Assembly: GCA_036511595.1 (NCBI GenBank) | Contig: DATCBY010000064.1 | Coordinates: 1 to 64,000, forward strand | Source of the DNA: DASZQY01 sp036511595 | Lineage (GTDB): Bacteria > Pseudomonadota > Alphaproteobacteria > Rhizobiales > Kaistiaceae | DNA: 64,000 nt | Reading direction: 5' to 3' | In this document: positions 15,507-24,194 of the stretch, piece after piece | Layout of the letters: each line of letters opens with the position of its first letter | How positions within the stretch are numbered: position 1 is the stretch's first letter | Position numbers and translations under genes: made by a program | Notes under the pieces: generated by a model | What the model saw: the letters and a program-made list of their open reading frames with translations, nothing else | Databases searched by the model: none | Told to the model about the DNA's origin: nothing

Positions 15507-16046
15507 ATGGCTGACGTAAATTTCAAGGGGAGCGACGCGGCGGCAAAACGTGGCAAGGGCGCTGTCTCCACGGTGACCGCGCCGGTTTCCATCGATGAGC
15601 AGCCCGAGATCACCTTCATCGAACTGCTCTTCTTTGCCTACCGCGATTTTGTCTCCGACCCGGATGCCGCGCTGCTCAGTTACGGTTTCGGCCGCGCGCA
15701 CCATCGCGTCGTTCACTTCGTCAATCGCCACCCCGGCATCCGAGTTGCCGACCTGCTCGATATCCTGAAGATCACCAAGCAGAGCCTCGGGCGCGTGCTG
15801 AAGCAGCTCGTCGACAGCGGCTTCATCGAACAAAAGACCGGCCCGCTCGATCGCCGCCAGCGCCTCCTTTACCCGACCGAGTCCGGACGCGCACTGGCGC
15901 TGCGCCTCATCGACCTTCAGGCGCGGCGCATCAGTCGGGCGCTCGCTGCCCTGACGCCGGTTGAGCGTGAGGGCGCCGAACGCTTCCTCCGCCTCATTGT
16001 CGACGACGGCGAGCGCGACAAGGTGAATCACCTCATTGAGCGCTGA
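15507..16046 (+). CDS. MarR family transcriptional regulator
   Basis: A 179-residue winged-helix regulator. After a 30-residue polar N-terminus it has the MarR core: LSYGFGRAHHRVVHFVNRHPGIRVADLLDILKI, a recognition helix region ITKQSLGRVLKQLVDSGFIEQ, the wing GPLDRRQRLLYPTESG, and a C-terminal dimerisation helix. It heads an operon with an OmpR-type response regulator (overlap of 11 bases) and a histidine kinase. This MarR-regulator-kinase order is conserved in Rhizobiales. The ligand is unknown. It is divergent from ilvE. Confidence 0.92.
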   Translation: MADVNFKGSDAAAKRGKGAVSTVTAPVSIDEQPEITFIELLFFAYRDFVSDPDAALLSYGFGRAHHRVVHFVNRHPGIRVADLLDILKITKQSLGRVLKQLVDSGFIEQKTGPLDRRQRLLYPTESGRALALRLIDLQARRISRALAALTPVEREGAERFLRLIVDDGERDKVNHLIER

Positions 16047-16782
16047 TATCGATCGAACTGCCGTCGCCTTGGCCGATCCCGAGAAGGATGGCGTCCTCTC
16101 CGACGACGCTCCCCACCTCCTCGTCGTTGACGACGACAAGCGCATTCGCCTTCTCCTCTCGCGCTATCTCGGCGATCGCGGTTTCCGCGTCACCATCGCC
16201 AGCGACGCCGCCGAAGCGCGCCAGCGCCTCGCCGCGTTGGCCTTCGATCTCCTCATCGTCGACGTTATGATGCCCGGAGAGGACGGCATGACGCTGGTCA
16301 AGAGCCTGCGCGAGACGCTGGACGTGCCCATCATGCTGCTGACCGCGCGCGCGGAAAGCGAGAGCCGCATCGCCGGCCTTGAATCCGGCGCCGACGACTA
16401 TCTCGCCAAGCCGTTCGAGCCGCGCGAACTGGTGCTGCGCATCAACAATATCCTGAAACGCGGCGTGCCTTCGACGAAGCCGTTGATCGAGCAGATTTCG
16501 TTTGGGCCTTTCACCTTCAACCGCGAACGGCTCGAACTGAAGCGCGCCGGCGAGACGGTGCGGCTGACCGAGCGGGAGCGCCAGATCATGGCGATTTTCG
16601 CCGCGACGCCCGGCGAAACGGTGCCGCGCGACAAGCTCGTCACCGGCAGCGGGCCGAGCGGCGAGCGCACCGTCGACGTGCAGATCAACCGCCTTCGGCG
16701 CAAGATCGAGGCCGACCCCGGCAATCCGCTCTATCTGCAGACCGTGCGCGGCATCGGCTACCGCCTGGCGATCGCGGTCTGA
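16036..16782 (+). CDS. OmpR-family two-component response regulator
   Basis: A 248-residue response regulator. Receiver domain at about 27-140: acidic pocket VVDDD (32-34), phospho-acceptor D76 in DLLIVDVMMPGEDG, and LAKPF with the conserved lysine. The winged-helix output domain (about 150-245) has RLTERERQIMAIFA and the ERTVDVQINRLRRKIE recognition helix, ending TVRGIGYRLAI. The frame begins with TTG at 16036 inside the marR stop region; no ATG lies before the receiver, so translation is probably coupled to the MarR gene. The histidine kinase gene follows after 14 bases. Confidence 0.93.
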   Translation: MSADIDRTAVALADPEKDGVLSDDAPHLLVVDDDKRIRLLLSRYLGDRGFRVTIASDAAEARQRLAALAFDLLIVDVMMPGEDGMTLVKSLRETLDVPIMLLTARAESESRIAGLESGADDYLAKPFEPRELVLRINNILKRGVPSTKPLIEQISFGPFTFNRERLELKRAGETVRLTERERQIMAIFAATPGETVPRDKLVTGSGPSGERTVDVQINRLRRKIEADPGNPLYLQTVRGIGYRLAIAV

Positions 16783-16796
16783 CGCGAGGACAAGCG

Positions 16797-18188
16797 ATGG
16801 CGACGACCATCGAAGAACATACCGCCGCAGAGACGGGGGAGCACGGCCCCCTCCGCCGGGCATACGGCAGATTTGCGCGCGCAGTCGGCGGCGCCATGCC
16901 GAAGGGCCTCTTCGCCCGGTCGCTGATGATCATCATCGCCCCGGTCGTGCTGCTCCAATCGCTGGTCGTCTTCGTGTTCATGGAGCGCAACTGGCAGGAC
17001 GTCACCCAGCGGCTTTCCGAGGCGACCGTCGGCGATATTGCGGCGATCGTCGACATCATCGAAACCTATCCGCAGGATGCCAACTTCACGGCCGTCACCA
17101 ACCTCGCCGCCACGCGCTTCGGCCTCAACATCGCGGTGCTGCCGCCCGAGCCGCTGCCGCCGGCGGGACCAAAACCATTTTTCTCGCCGCTCGACCGCGT
17201 GCTCAGCCAGGACATTCGGCTGGCCGTTGGCAAACCATTCTGGATCGACACGGTTGGTCGCTCGAACATCGTGGAAATCCGCATCCAGCTTTCCAACGGC
17301 ATTCTCCGCGTCTTCGCGCCGCGCAGCCAGACCTACGCTGCCAACGCGCTCTTGTTCATTTCGGCGATGGTGGCAACCAGCGTCGTGCTGCTCGCCATCG
17401 CCATCGTGTTTCTCCGCAATCAGATTCGCCCGATCCTGCGGCTGACCGCCGCGGTCGATAATTTCGGCAAGGGGCGAACCGTCGCCGACTTCACCCCACG
17501 CGGCGCCCGCGAGGTACGCCAGGCGACGCTTGCCTTCCACGAGATGCGCGAGCGGGTCGAGCGCCAGATCGAGCAGCGCACCACGATGCTTGCGGGAGTC
17601 AGCCATGATCTGAGGACCGTGCTGACCCGCTTGCGCCTGCAACTGGCCCTGATCGAGGAGAGCGCCGATGTCGCCGCGCTGAAGAGCGATGTCGACGACA
17701 TGAACCGCATGCTCGAGGGCTACCTGGCGTTTGCCCGCGGCGACAGCGGCGAGGAAGCGGCGCCGACCGACGTGGCGACGCTGCTCGACGGCCTCGCCGA
17801 AGAGGCGCGGATTTCCGGCCACGATGCCATCGTTTCATTCTCGGGTGAGCCGTCGGTGCGGTTGCGGCCGCAGAGCTTCAAGCGTTGCATCGCCAATCTC
17901 GTCGGCAACGCCGGACGCCACGCCGACCACGTCGTCATTCTCGGCGCCCATGCCGACGGTCAACTCACCGTTATTGTCGATGACGACGGTCCCGGCGTTC
18001 CCTTCGAAGAGCAGGAGGCGGTGTTCAAGCCGTTTTACCGCCTCGACAACGCCCGCAATCTCAATGAGAGCGGCACCGGACTCGGGCTGCCGATCGCCCG
18101 CGACATCGCCCGCAGCCACGGCGGCGACATCGCCCTCTCGGAGAGTCCGCTGGGCGGGCTTAGGGTGACGGTCACGATCCCGGCCTGA
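16797..18188 (+). CDS. EnvZ-type sensor histidine kinase
   Basis: A 463-residue membrane kinase, partner of the adjacent response regulator. Two membrane helices (about 41-62 and 182-206) enclose a 120-residue periplasmic sensor part, then a HAMP domain. The phospho-accepting His is about residue 270 in GVSHDLRTVLTRLRLQL. ATPase motifs: N box NLVGNAGRH, G1 DDDGPGVP and G2 GTGLGLPIA. This layout is that of OmpR-linked EnvZ-like kinases. The first 40 residues are polar and cytosolic. The signal sensed is unknown. Confidence 0.93.
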   Translation: MATTIEEHTAAETGEHGPLRRAYGRFARAVGGAMPKGLFARSLMIIIAPVVLLQSLVVFVFMERNWQDVTQRLSEATVGDIAAIVDIIETYPQDANFTAVTNLAATRFGLNIAVLPPEPLPPAGPKPFFSPLDRVLSQDIRLAVGKPFWIDTVGRSNIVEIRIQLSNGILRVFAPRSQTYAANALLFISAMVATSVVLLAIAIVFLRNQIRPILRLTAAVDNFGKGRTVADFTPRGAREVRQATLAFHEMRERVERQIEQRTTMLAGVSHDLRTVLTRLRLQLALIEESADVAALKSDVDDMNRMLEGYLAFARGDSGEEAAPTDVATLLDGLAEEARISGHDAIVSFSGEPSVRLRPQSFKRCIANLVGNAGRHADHVVILGAHADGQLTVIVDDDGPGVPFEEQEAVFKPFYRLDNARNLNESGTGLGLPIARDIARSHGGDIALSESPLGGLRVTVTIPA

Positions 18189-18214
18189 GTCGGGATGGAA
18201 GGCGGGAGGCCAGA

Positions 18215-19033
18215 ATGACCGTCGACAGCGCCGCCAACGTTGTGAAGCTCGCCCTGCTGATAGACGGCGATAACGTCAGCGCGACCTTCATGCCGCTTAT
18301 CATGCGCGAGGCGACCAAGGTTGGCACCGTCGCGGTCCGCCGCCTGTATGGCCAGTTCAAGAGCGGCAGAATGAAGTCGTGGCTGAAGCACGTCGACGAG
18401 TTCGACCTGACGCCGGTCAATGTCTCGCCCCTCACCCGTGGCAAGAACGCCACCGACATGAAACTCGTGATCGAAGCCATGGACATGCTTTACGGGCGGC
18501 AGCTCGACGGCCTCTGCATAGCCTCCAGCGATGGCGACTTCACGCCGCTGGCGGCGCGCATCCGCGCCAACGCCGTTGCCGTGTACGGGTTCGGCGCCAA
18601 GAAGGCGCCCGCCGGCTACAAAGCGGAGTTCGATCGCTTCTATGAGTGCGACACGCTGCTCGCGGCGGAAAAGAAAAGCACGCCCCGAAGAATCTCGACA
18701 CCGGCCGCCCCCGACAAGCCAGCGCCGCGGCGGGAGCCGGCAGCACCGAAGGCGGTCACCGTCGCACGGGCGCCGCGTCGCGCCCGCCAAACTGCCGCAC
18801 CTAAGCCGCCGATCCCCGCCCCTGAGATTCTGGCGGCGATCGAGGCCGTGCGGGAATCCGATGGTTGGTCGCACCTCGGTTCGGTCAGCAACCAGGTGCG
18901 CAGGGCGATTCGCGATTTTACGCCGAAAAACCATGGCCACAGCACTCTGAAACGCCTGATCGCGTCCATGCCTGAGGTCGAATCACATACAACCCCGAAC
19001 GGCACGGCCTTCGTACGCCGGCGGACGACCTAG
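18215..19033 (+). CDS. NYN-domain (LabA/DUF88) protein with OST-HTH/LOTUS domain
   Basis: A 272-residue protein with two domains. Residues about 8-145 are a NYN/PIN-like ribonuclease domain with the acidic residues of the active site in LALLIDGDN, KNATDMKLVIEAMD and SSDGDFTPL, all present. A linker rich in Pro, Ala and Arg (about 150-200) leads to an OST-HTH (LOTUS) domain (about 205-270; ILAAIEAVRESDGWSHLGSV, TPKNHGHSTLKRLI), which binds RNA, often G-rich. It is probably an RNA-processing or RNA-degrading enzyme. It follows the histidine kinase by 26 bases on the same strand, so it may belong to the operon. Confidence 0.88.
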   Translation: MTVDSAANVVKLALLIDGDNVSATFMPLIMREATKVGTVAVRRLYGQFKSGRMKSWLKHVDEFDLTPVNVSPLTRGKNATDMKLVIEAMDMLYGRQLDGLCIASSDGDFTPLAARIRANAVAVYGFGAKKAPAGYKAEFDRFYECDTLLAAEKKSTPRRISTPAAPDKPAPRREPAAPKAVTVARAPRRARQTAAPKPPIPAPEILAAIEAVRESDGWSHLGSVSNQVRRAIRDFTPKNHGHSTLKRLIASMPEVESHTTPNGTAFVRRRTT

Positions 19034-19034
19034 G

Positions 19035-19391
19035 TCAGAACAACCTTCCCCCGGCGGGAACCTTCAGGGTCGGCCCGATCAATACCACCTCGCCGGCCTC
19101 GTCGGGAAAGCCGAGCGTCAATACCTCCGACATGAACGGACCTATCTGGCGTGGCGGAAAGTTGACCACCGCCGCGACCTGGCGGCCGATCAGTTCTTCC
19201 AGCGTGTATCTTTTCGTTATCTGCGCCGAGGACTTCTTCAGGCCGATCGGCGATCCAAAGTCGATGGTGAGCCGATAGGCTGGCTTGCGCGCCTCGGGAA
19301 AGGTGTTCGCCTCGACGATTGTGCCGACACGGATATCGACTTTCAGGAAATCATCGAAGGTGATCCGCGGTGCCGGTTCCGTCTGTGCCAT
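19035..19391 (-). CDS. CsaA-like tRNA-binding protein
   Basis: A 118-residue protein made of one tRNA-binding OB-fold domain (Trbp111/CsaA type). Seen: ITFDDFLKVDIRVGTIVEANTFPEARKPAYRL, SSAQITKRY, GRQVAAVVNFPPRQIGPFMSEVLTLG and the end GPTLKVPAGGRLF. CsaA binds structured RNA and has a proposed chaperone role in protein export. The ATG 19391 has GAGG upstream; the frame extends 12 codons further. It lies downstream of proC with a 43-base gap, in the conserved Rhizobiales order ybjN-proC-tRNA-binding gene. It converges with the NYN gene with a 1-base gap. Confidence 0.9.
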   Translation of the reverse strand: MAQTEPAPRITFDDFLKVDIRVGTIVEANTFPEARKPAYRLTIDFGSPIGLKKSSAQITKRYTLEELIGRQVAAVVNFPPRQIGPFMSEVLTLGFPDEAGEVVLIGPTLKVPAGGRLF

Positions 19392-19434
19392 GTCGCCCTC
19401 GCCTGCTGGTGCGGCGGCGTTAAGCACGCGGCGA

Positions 19435-20274
19435 CTAGCTCGACAATTCGCGCGAGCGCTTGCGCGCCGCGGCGACGGCCTTCTTCATCAGGCCCGTGAG
19501 GCCGGACCGACCCATCAGGACTTTCAGCGCCGCCGCCGTGGTGCCCTTCGGCGAGGTCACGTTCTGGCGGAGCACTTCGGCCGACAGGTCGGATTGATAC
19601 AAAAGCTCGCCGGCGCCCTCGACCGTCGCGCGCGCCAGCTTCTCCGCCGACGCCTTGTCGAAGCCGACGGAGACGGCCGCGGCGGCCAGCGCTTCGACCA
19701 TGTGGAAGACATATGCCGGACCTGAGCCTGAAACGGCGGTGGCCGAGTCGATCAGCGTTTCCTTCTCCACCCAGATGACGGCGCCGACGGCTTCCAGAAG
19801 CGTGGTGACCAGCTCCCTGCCCGCTTTGTCGACCTTCGCGTTGGCGATGGCGACGGTGACGCCGCGACCGACCTGCGCCGGCGTATTCGGAATGGTGCGC
19901 ACGATGGCCATATCACCAAGCCCGGCGCGCAAATTCTTCAGCGTCGTCCCGGCCGCCACCGACAGCGCGATGGTGCCGTCATCCAGAAGCGGACGCAGAC
20001 CTGGCAGGATGTCGGCGATGACCTGCGGCTTGACCGCAACCACGATGAGCCCGGCGGTAACGTTCGACGGCGGCGCCGCGTGAACCTTGATGCCCGCATC
20101 GGCGAGAAACGCCGCGCTGTCAGCCGGCGGCGCCGGATCGATGACCAGCGCGGCCCGTTTGTCGAGACCGCGATCGAGCCACCCCTTGAGGAGCGCGCTC
20201 CCCATCTTGCCGGCGCCGACAAGCCCCACCGGACGGGAGGCGGTGAAGCAAGGAAAGGTCATGGCGACCAGCAT
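19435..20274 (-). CDS. proC: Pyrroline-5-carboxylate reductase
   Basis: Last step of proline biosynthesis: reduces 1-pyrroline-5-carboxylate to proline with NAD(P)H. It has 279 residues (typical 265-280). The Rossmann motif GLVGAGKMGSALLKGW lies near 17-32. Also seen are VKPQVIADILPGL, MAIVRTIPNTPAQVGRGVT, and the family signature region SGSGPAYVFHMVEALAAAAVSVGF, followed by VTSPKGTTAAALKVL. The start at 20274 gives MLVAMTF; the internal ATG at 20262 is an alternative with a GGAG 12 bases ahead. It lies between ybjN and the tRNA-binding gene, all on the minus strand. Confidence 0.94.
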   Translation of the reverse strand: MLVAMTFPCFTASRPVGLVGAGKMGSALLKGWLDRGLDKRAALVIDPAPPADSAAFLADAGIKVHAAPPSNVTAGLIVVAVKPQVIADILPGLRPLLDDGTIALSVAAGTTLKNLRAGLGDMAIVRTIPNTPAQVGRGVTVAIANAKVDKAGRELVTTLLEAVGAVIWVEKETLIDSATAVSGSGPAYVFHMVEALAAAAVSVGFDKASAEKLARATVEGAGELLYQSDLSAEVLRQNVTSPKGTTAAALKVLMGRSGLTGLMKKAVAAARKRSRELSS

Positions 20275-20384
20275 CTCCGGGAGGCGTCTTCGCGCGAAGG
20301 CCGGAACCTAGTACCCACGACCAGTGAAGAATAGCCTCCTCCGATTGTTGCCGGTCTTCGCCTTCGCGGAAACGGCAGGGAAAA

Positions 20385-20885
20385 CTAGGCTGTCCCGGCC
20401 GTCTCGAAGAGCACCGTCTCCAGCGCCTCGGCTGCGTTCTTGCCGGCCCAGACGACGAACTGGAAGGCCTGGAAATACCGCTCGCAGGCTTCGATCGCCG
20501 TGTGCAGCAGCTTCTCTACCTGCGCGCTCGTCGGCTCGGCACCGCCGGAGAGCAGCAACGCCTGGCGGAACATGATCACGCCTTCCCGGGTCCACAGGTC
20601 GAAATGTCCGATCCACAGCTGCTCGTTGACACCGGAAAGCAGTCGCATGACTTCGGGCTCGCGCGCCCTCGGCACCTTTAGTTCGAAGGCGCAGGCGAGA
20701 TGCACCGCCTCCTTTTCCTCCATCCACGAAAAGGAGACGTGATAGTCGCACCAGCCGCCGGCGACCGACACCGTTATCTCGTCATCGCCCGCCCGTTCGA
20801 AGGACCAGTCGTTCAACGCCGCGATCTGCTCGATGACGTCAACCGGATTCGATTGGCGCTCGTGCTCGAAGTCCAAGAGATTCAT
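20385..20885 (-). CDS. YbjN domain-containing protein
   Basis: A 166-residue cytoplasmic protein of the YbjN family (a type III secretion chaperone-like fold). It starts MNLLDFEHERQSNPVDVIEQIAALNDWSFERAGDDEITV and contains WCDYHVSFSWMEEKEAVHLACAFELKVP and GHFDLWTREGVIMFRQALLL. In Escherichia coli YbjN affects motility and stress responses; the role in alphaproteobacteria is unknown. The ATG 20885 fits the family start better than the upstream 20942. It precedes proC by 110 bases, and the ubiK-like gene lies about 200 bases upstream. Confidence 0.9.
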   Translation of the reverse strand: MNLLDFEHERQSNPVDVIEQIAALNDWSFERAGDDEITVSVAGGWCDYHVSFSWMEEKEAVHLACAFELKVPRAREPEVMRLLSGVNEQLWIGHFDLWTREGVIMFRQALLLSGGAEPTSAQVEKLLHTAIEACERYFQAFQFVVWAGKNAAEALETVLFETAGTA

Positions 20886-21088
20886 GAAGCAGCGATCCGC
20901 CCGGCTAGCGAGAAAAGGGACTGGTGGTAACGCAACAGGCACCGACGAATTATTGCCGGCAGGTCAGCGCTCCACTTTGCGCCCGCAGCGAATCTTCGTT
21001 GAGAATCAGTATATAGCCGGCCGCTTCCGACCGGCCACAATTGATTGTGGATGAGATTAATTCTGCACAGGCGATACGCTGCCGGAAA

Positions 21089-21349
21089 CTAGGGCGTGCG
21101 CTCGCCGAGCATGCCTTCCAGCGCCTCGATACGCTTCTTCAGCACTTCGTTCTCGGCGCGCGCCTGCGAGGCCATCTCGCGCACCATCTCGAAATCCTCG
21201 CGCTTGACCAGGTCGAGATCGGCGACGAAGCGCTCCATCTGCGTGCGGAACAGCGTCTCGGCCTCGCGCTTGACGCCCTGCGCCACGCTTGCCGCATCGC
21301 CCATCAGCCGCGCCATTTCATCGAACATGCGGTTCGAGGTCTGCGTCAT
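21089..21349 (-). CDS. ubiK: UbiK family accessory factor (BMFP)
   Basis: An 86-residue protein of the UbiK/BMFP family. UbiK binds UbiJ and helps ubiquinone biosynthesis under aerobic conditions, and related Brucella membrane fusogenic protein interacts with lipids. It begins MTQTSNRMFDEMARLMGDAASVAQGVKREAE and ends in a coiled coil (AENEVLKKRIEALEGML), as is normal. The length matches the family. It is divergent from lgt and stands at the head of the ybjN-proC minus-strand run. No UbiJ gene is visible here. Confidence 0.88.
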   Translation of the reverse strand: MTQTSNRMFDEMARLMGDAASVAQGVKREAETLFRTQMERFVADLDLVKREDFEMVREMASQARAENEVLKKRIEALEGMLGERTP

Positions 21350-21493
21350 GGATCAATCTCCAGCAGCCGTTGGCGGCCACATTGATTACTATGGCCTTGC
21401 GCCCGCGCCGCTTCAAGCCGCTGGCGCCGGGCCGATCTTGACCCGGCAGGTGGCCCGGCGCAATTTGCGCCGCTTCTCGCAAAGGATCCTCTC

Positions 21494-22339
21494 TTGCCGC
21501 TGCTGGCGCTGCCCTTTCCGGCCATCGACCCGGTCCTCATCCAGGTCGGGCCGTTCGCGATCCGCTGGTATGCACTTTCCTATGTTGCGGGCATTTTCGT
21601 CGGCTGGTGGTATTGCAAGCGGCTGGTCGCCAACGCTCGCCTCTGGGGGAGCGCCGGACCGCCGTTGCGCCCCGTCGATGTCGACGATTTCGTGGTCTGG
21701 GCCACCCTCGGCATCGTCGTGGGCGGACGCCTCGGTTACATTCTCTTCTACGACCTGCCGCACTACCTCGCCGATCCGGCCGACATGTTGGCCGTTTGGC
21801 ATGGCGGCATGTCGTTCCACGGCGGCTTCCTCGGCATGATGCTGGCGATGACGCTGTTCGCACGCTCGCGCGCCATCCCGGTGTGGTCGTTCATCGACGT
21901 GGTCGCGGCGGCGACGCCCATCGGGCTCTTCCTGGTGCGCCTTGCCAACTTCATCAACGGCGAACTCTTCGGCCGCGTCACCGACGTGCCGTGGGCGATG
22001 GTTTTCCCGAACGGCGGCGACCTGCCGCGCCATCCAAGCCAGCTTTACGAGGCGGCATTGGAGGGCGTCGTGCTTTTTCTAGTGCTGCGATTTGCCACCC
22101 ACCGATTCCACAAGCTCGCCACGCACGGCTTCGTCTCGGGAGTGTTCTGCTGTGGCTACGGTGTCGCCCGCACCTTCAGCGAATTCTTCCGCCAGCCCGA
22201 TATCCAGATCGGCTACCTCGCCGGCGGACTGACCGAAGGAATGCTGCTTTCCATCCCGATGATCCTGTTCGGCATCGGCCTCATGATATGGGCGGCTCGC
22301 CGGCCTGTCGCCGCGCCGCCGCGAGCGGAGAAAGCGTGA
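21494..22339 (+). CDS. lgt: Prolipoprotein diacylglyceryl transferase
   Basis: First enzyme of bacterial lipoprotein maturation: transfers diacylglyceryl from phosphatidylglycerol to the lipobox cysteine. A 281-residue integral membrane protein with about seven helices. Family segments: IRWYALSYVAGIFVGWWY, LGYILFYDLPHYLADP, the HGGMSFHGGFLG region with catalytic histidine, and the signature RLANFINGELFGRVTD followed by RHPSQLYEAALEG. It begins with ATG 21494 after GGATCC, with a weak ribosome-binding site. The stop overlaps the GTG start of the midA-like gene, and pgeF overlaps next, so the three form one operon. Confidence 0.95.
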   Translation: MPLLALPFPAIDPVLIQVGPFAIRWYALSYVAGIFVGWWYCKRLVANARLWGSAGPPLRPVDVDDFVVWATLGIVVGGRLGYILFYDLPHYLADPADMLAVWHGGMSFHGGFLGMMLAMTLFARSRAIPVWSFIDVVAAATPIGLFLVRLANFINGELFGRVTDVPWAMVFPNGGDLPRHPSQLYEAALEGVVLFLVLRFATHRFHKLATHGFVSGVFCCGYGVARTFSEFFRQPDIQIGYLAGGLTEGMLLSIPMILFGIGLMIWAARRPVAAPPRAEKA

Positions 22340-23427
22340 CTCCTCTCGCGGAGAAGATTATCGCGCACGTTCGCGTTGCCGGCCCGATCACGGTTGCCGA
22401 CTTCATGGCGCTTTGCCTGGCCGACCCGCAATACGGCTACTACATGCGCCGCGAACCGTTCGGCCGCGCCGGTGACTTCATCACCGCGCCCGAGGTAAGC
22501 CAGATATTCGGCGAGCTGATCGGCCTGTGGGCCGTCGCGGTCTGGGAGATGATGGGCGGGCCGAGCCCGTTCGTGCTGGCAGAACTCGGTCCCGGGCGCG
22601 GCACACTGATGGCAGACATGTTGCGCACCGCCCGCATCAAGCCGGATTTCCTGCGCGCCGCCGACATTCACCTCGTCGAGATCAGCCCGCGGCTCCGCGA
22701 GATCCAGAAAGCGACGCTCGCCAGCGCCACCACATCCATCCATTGGCACAACGCGGTCGACGATATTCCGGCAGGGCCGGCCATCATCGTCGCCAACGAA
22801 TTCTTCGACGCCCTGCCGATCCGCCAGTTCCAGTGGACCGACAAGCGCTGGAGCGAGCGCATGGTCGGCCTCGCTGACGATGGACGACTGACCTTCGGCC
22901 TCGCGCCGGTCGAACAGCGCGCTCCCGGCGTGCCGCTGCCGGACGGCGCCATCGTCGAGGCTTCGCCGACCGGAAAGGCCACGATGACGGCCATCGCCGA
23001 GCGGTTGAAGCGCGCCGGCGGCGCGGCGCTGATCGTCGACTACGGCAATGCCCAACCCGGCCACGGCGACACGCTGCAGGCCGTGCGCGCCCATACGTAT
23101 GACGATCCATTGGCGGCGCCGGGCGAAGCCGATGTGACGGCGCACGTGGATTTTACGGCACTCGGCCGTGCCGCAACGGTAGCCGGAGCACAAATCCGCC
23201 CGCTGATGGGTCAGGGCGAATTCCTCATCCGTCTCGGCCTCGTCGATCGTGCCAACGTGCTCGGCCGCGGCAAGGACAAGCCAACCCGCGACGCCATCGC
23301 CAAGGCGATCGAGCGCCTGGCGGCGCCGAAGGCGATGGGCACATTGTTCAAGGTGCTCGCGGTTTCCGCACCGGGACTGAAGCTGCCCGTGTTTGACCCG
23401 ATCGAGATCGGAGCGGCGGCGCGATGA
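22336..23427 (+). CDS. MidA/NDUFAF7-type SAM-dependent methyltransferase (DUF185)
   Basis: A 363-residue protein of the MidA family. The mitochondrial member NDUFAF7 dimethylates an arginine of complex I subunit NDUFS2; bacterial members are assumed to be related methyltransferases. Seen: GPITVADFMALCLADPQYGYYMRREPFGRAGDFITAPEVSQIFGELIG, SAM-binding FVLAELGPGRGTLMADML, ANEFFDALPIRQF and ALIVDYGNAQPG. The GTG at 22336 overlaps the lgt stop (GTGA), which decides the start. It overlaps pgeF by 4 bases. The lgt-midA-pgeF order is conserved in Rhizobiales. Confidence 0.92.
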   Translation: MTPLAEKIIAHVRVAGPITVADFMALCLADPQYGYYMRREPFGRAGDFITAPEVSQIFGELIGLWAVAVWEMMGGPSPFVLAELGPGRGTLMADMLRTARIKPDFLRAADIHLVEISPRLREIQKATLASATTSIHWHNAVDDIPAGPAIIVANEFFDALPIRQFQWTDKRWSERMVGLADDGRLTFGLAPVEQRAPGVPLPDGAIVEASPTGKATMTAIAERLKRAGGAALIVDYGNAQPGHGDTLQAVRAHTYDDPLAAPGEADVTAHVDFTALGRAATVAGAQIRPLMGQGEFLIRLGLVDRANVLGRGKDKPTRDAIAKAIERLAAPKAMGTLFKVLAVSAPGLKLPVFDPIEIGAAAR

Positions 23428-24194
23428 TCCCTGCCATTAGGGATGAAAGACTCGCCCTCCCCGGCATTAGCCACGGCTTCTTCACCCGCGGAGGCGGCGT
23501 TTCATCGGGGATCTACGCCAGTCTCAATTGCGGCATCGGCTCCAATGACGATCGCGGGTTCGTCATGGAGAACCGGGCGCGGGTGGCGACTGCGATCGGC
23601 GCACTCCCCGAAAAGCTTGCCACGCCGTATCAGGTGCACAGCACGATCGCGGTAACGGTCGACGAAGTCTGGGCTCCCGGCAGCGGACCCAAAGCCGACG
23701 CCCTTGTCACCAACCGGCCGGGGATTGCGTTGGGTGTTGGCACTGCCGACTGCGGTCCGCTGCTCCTTGCCGACGCCGAGGCCGGCGTCATCGGCGCCGC
23801 CCATTCCGGCTGGCGCGGCGCGCTTGCCGGTGTCGGCGAGGCCTGCGTCGTCGCGATGGAGAGGCTTGGCGCCCGGCGCGAGCGTGTCGTGGCGGTGCTC
23901 GGGCCGACGATCAGCCAGGCGAACTATGAAGTGGGCGTCGATGTGCGCGACCGCTTCATTGCCGATCATCCCGGTAACGCGCGCTTCTTCGCGCCCTCGC
24001 CGCGCGCCGACCACTTCCTGTTCGATCTGCCTGGCGCCATCGTCGCTCGCCTGAACGCCGTAGGCATCGCCGCCTCAAGCGTCGGTCTCTGCACCTATGC
24101 CGACCCGGAGCGGTTCTTCTCCTACCGCCGCACGACGCACCGAAACGAAGCCGACTATGGCCGGCTCCTCTCGGTGATCATGCTGGCAGGCTAG
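23424..24194 (+). CDS. pgeF: Peptidoglycan editing factor PgeF
   Basis: Also called YfiH or polyphenol oxidase. It removes wrongly incorporated residues (such as L-Ser at position 1) from peptidoglycan precursors; a laccase-like and purine nucleoside phosphorylase activity is also reported for the family. It has 256 residues (typical 240-260). Metal-site motifs: HGFFTRGGGVSSGIYASLN, YQVHS, the GTADCGPLLLAD cysteine region and GAAHSGWRG, and LGPTISQANYEVG. It ends FFSYRRTTHRNEADYGRLLSVIML. It overlaps the midA-like gene by ATGA and converges with an alpha/beta hydrolase. Confidence 0.94.
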   Translation: MIPAIRDERLALPGISHGFFTRGGGVSSGIYASLNCGIGSNDDRGFVMENRARVATAIGALPEKLATPYQVHSTIAVTVDEVWAPGSGPKADALVTNRPGIALGVGTADCGPLLLADAEAGVIGAAHSGWRGALAGVGEACVVAMERLGARRERVVAVLGPTISQANYEVGVDVRDRFIADHPGNARFFAPSPRADHFLFDLPGAIVARLNAVGIAASSVGLCTYADPERFFSYRRTTHRNEADYGRLLSVIMLAG

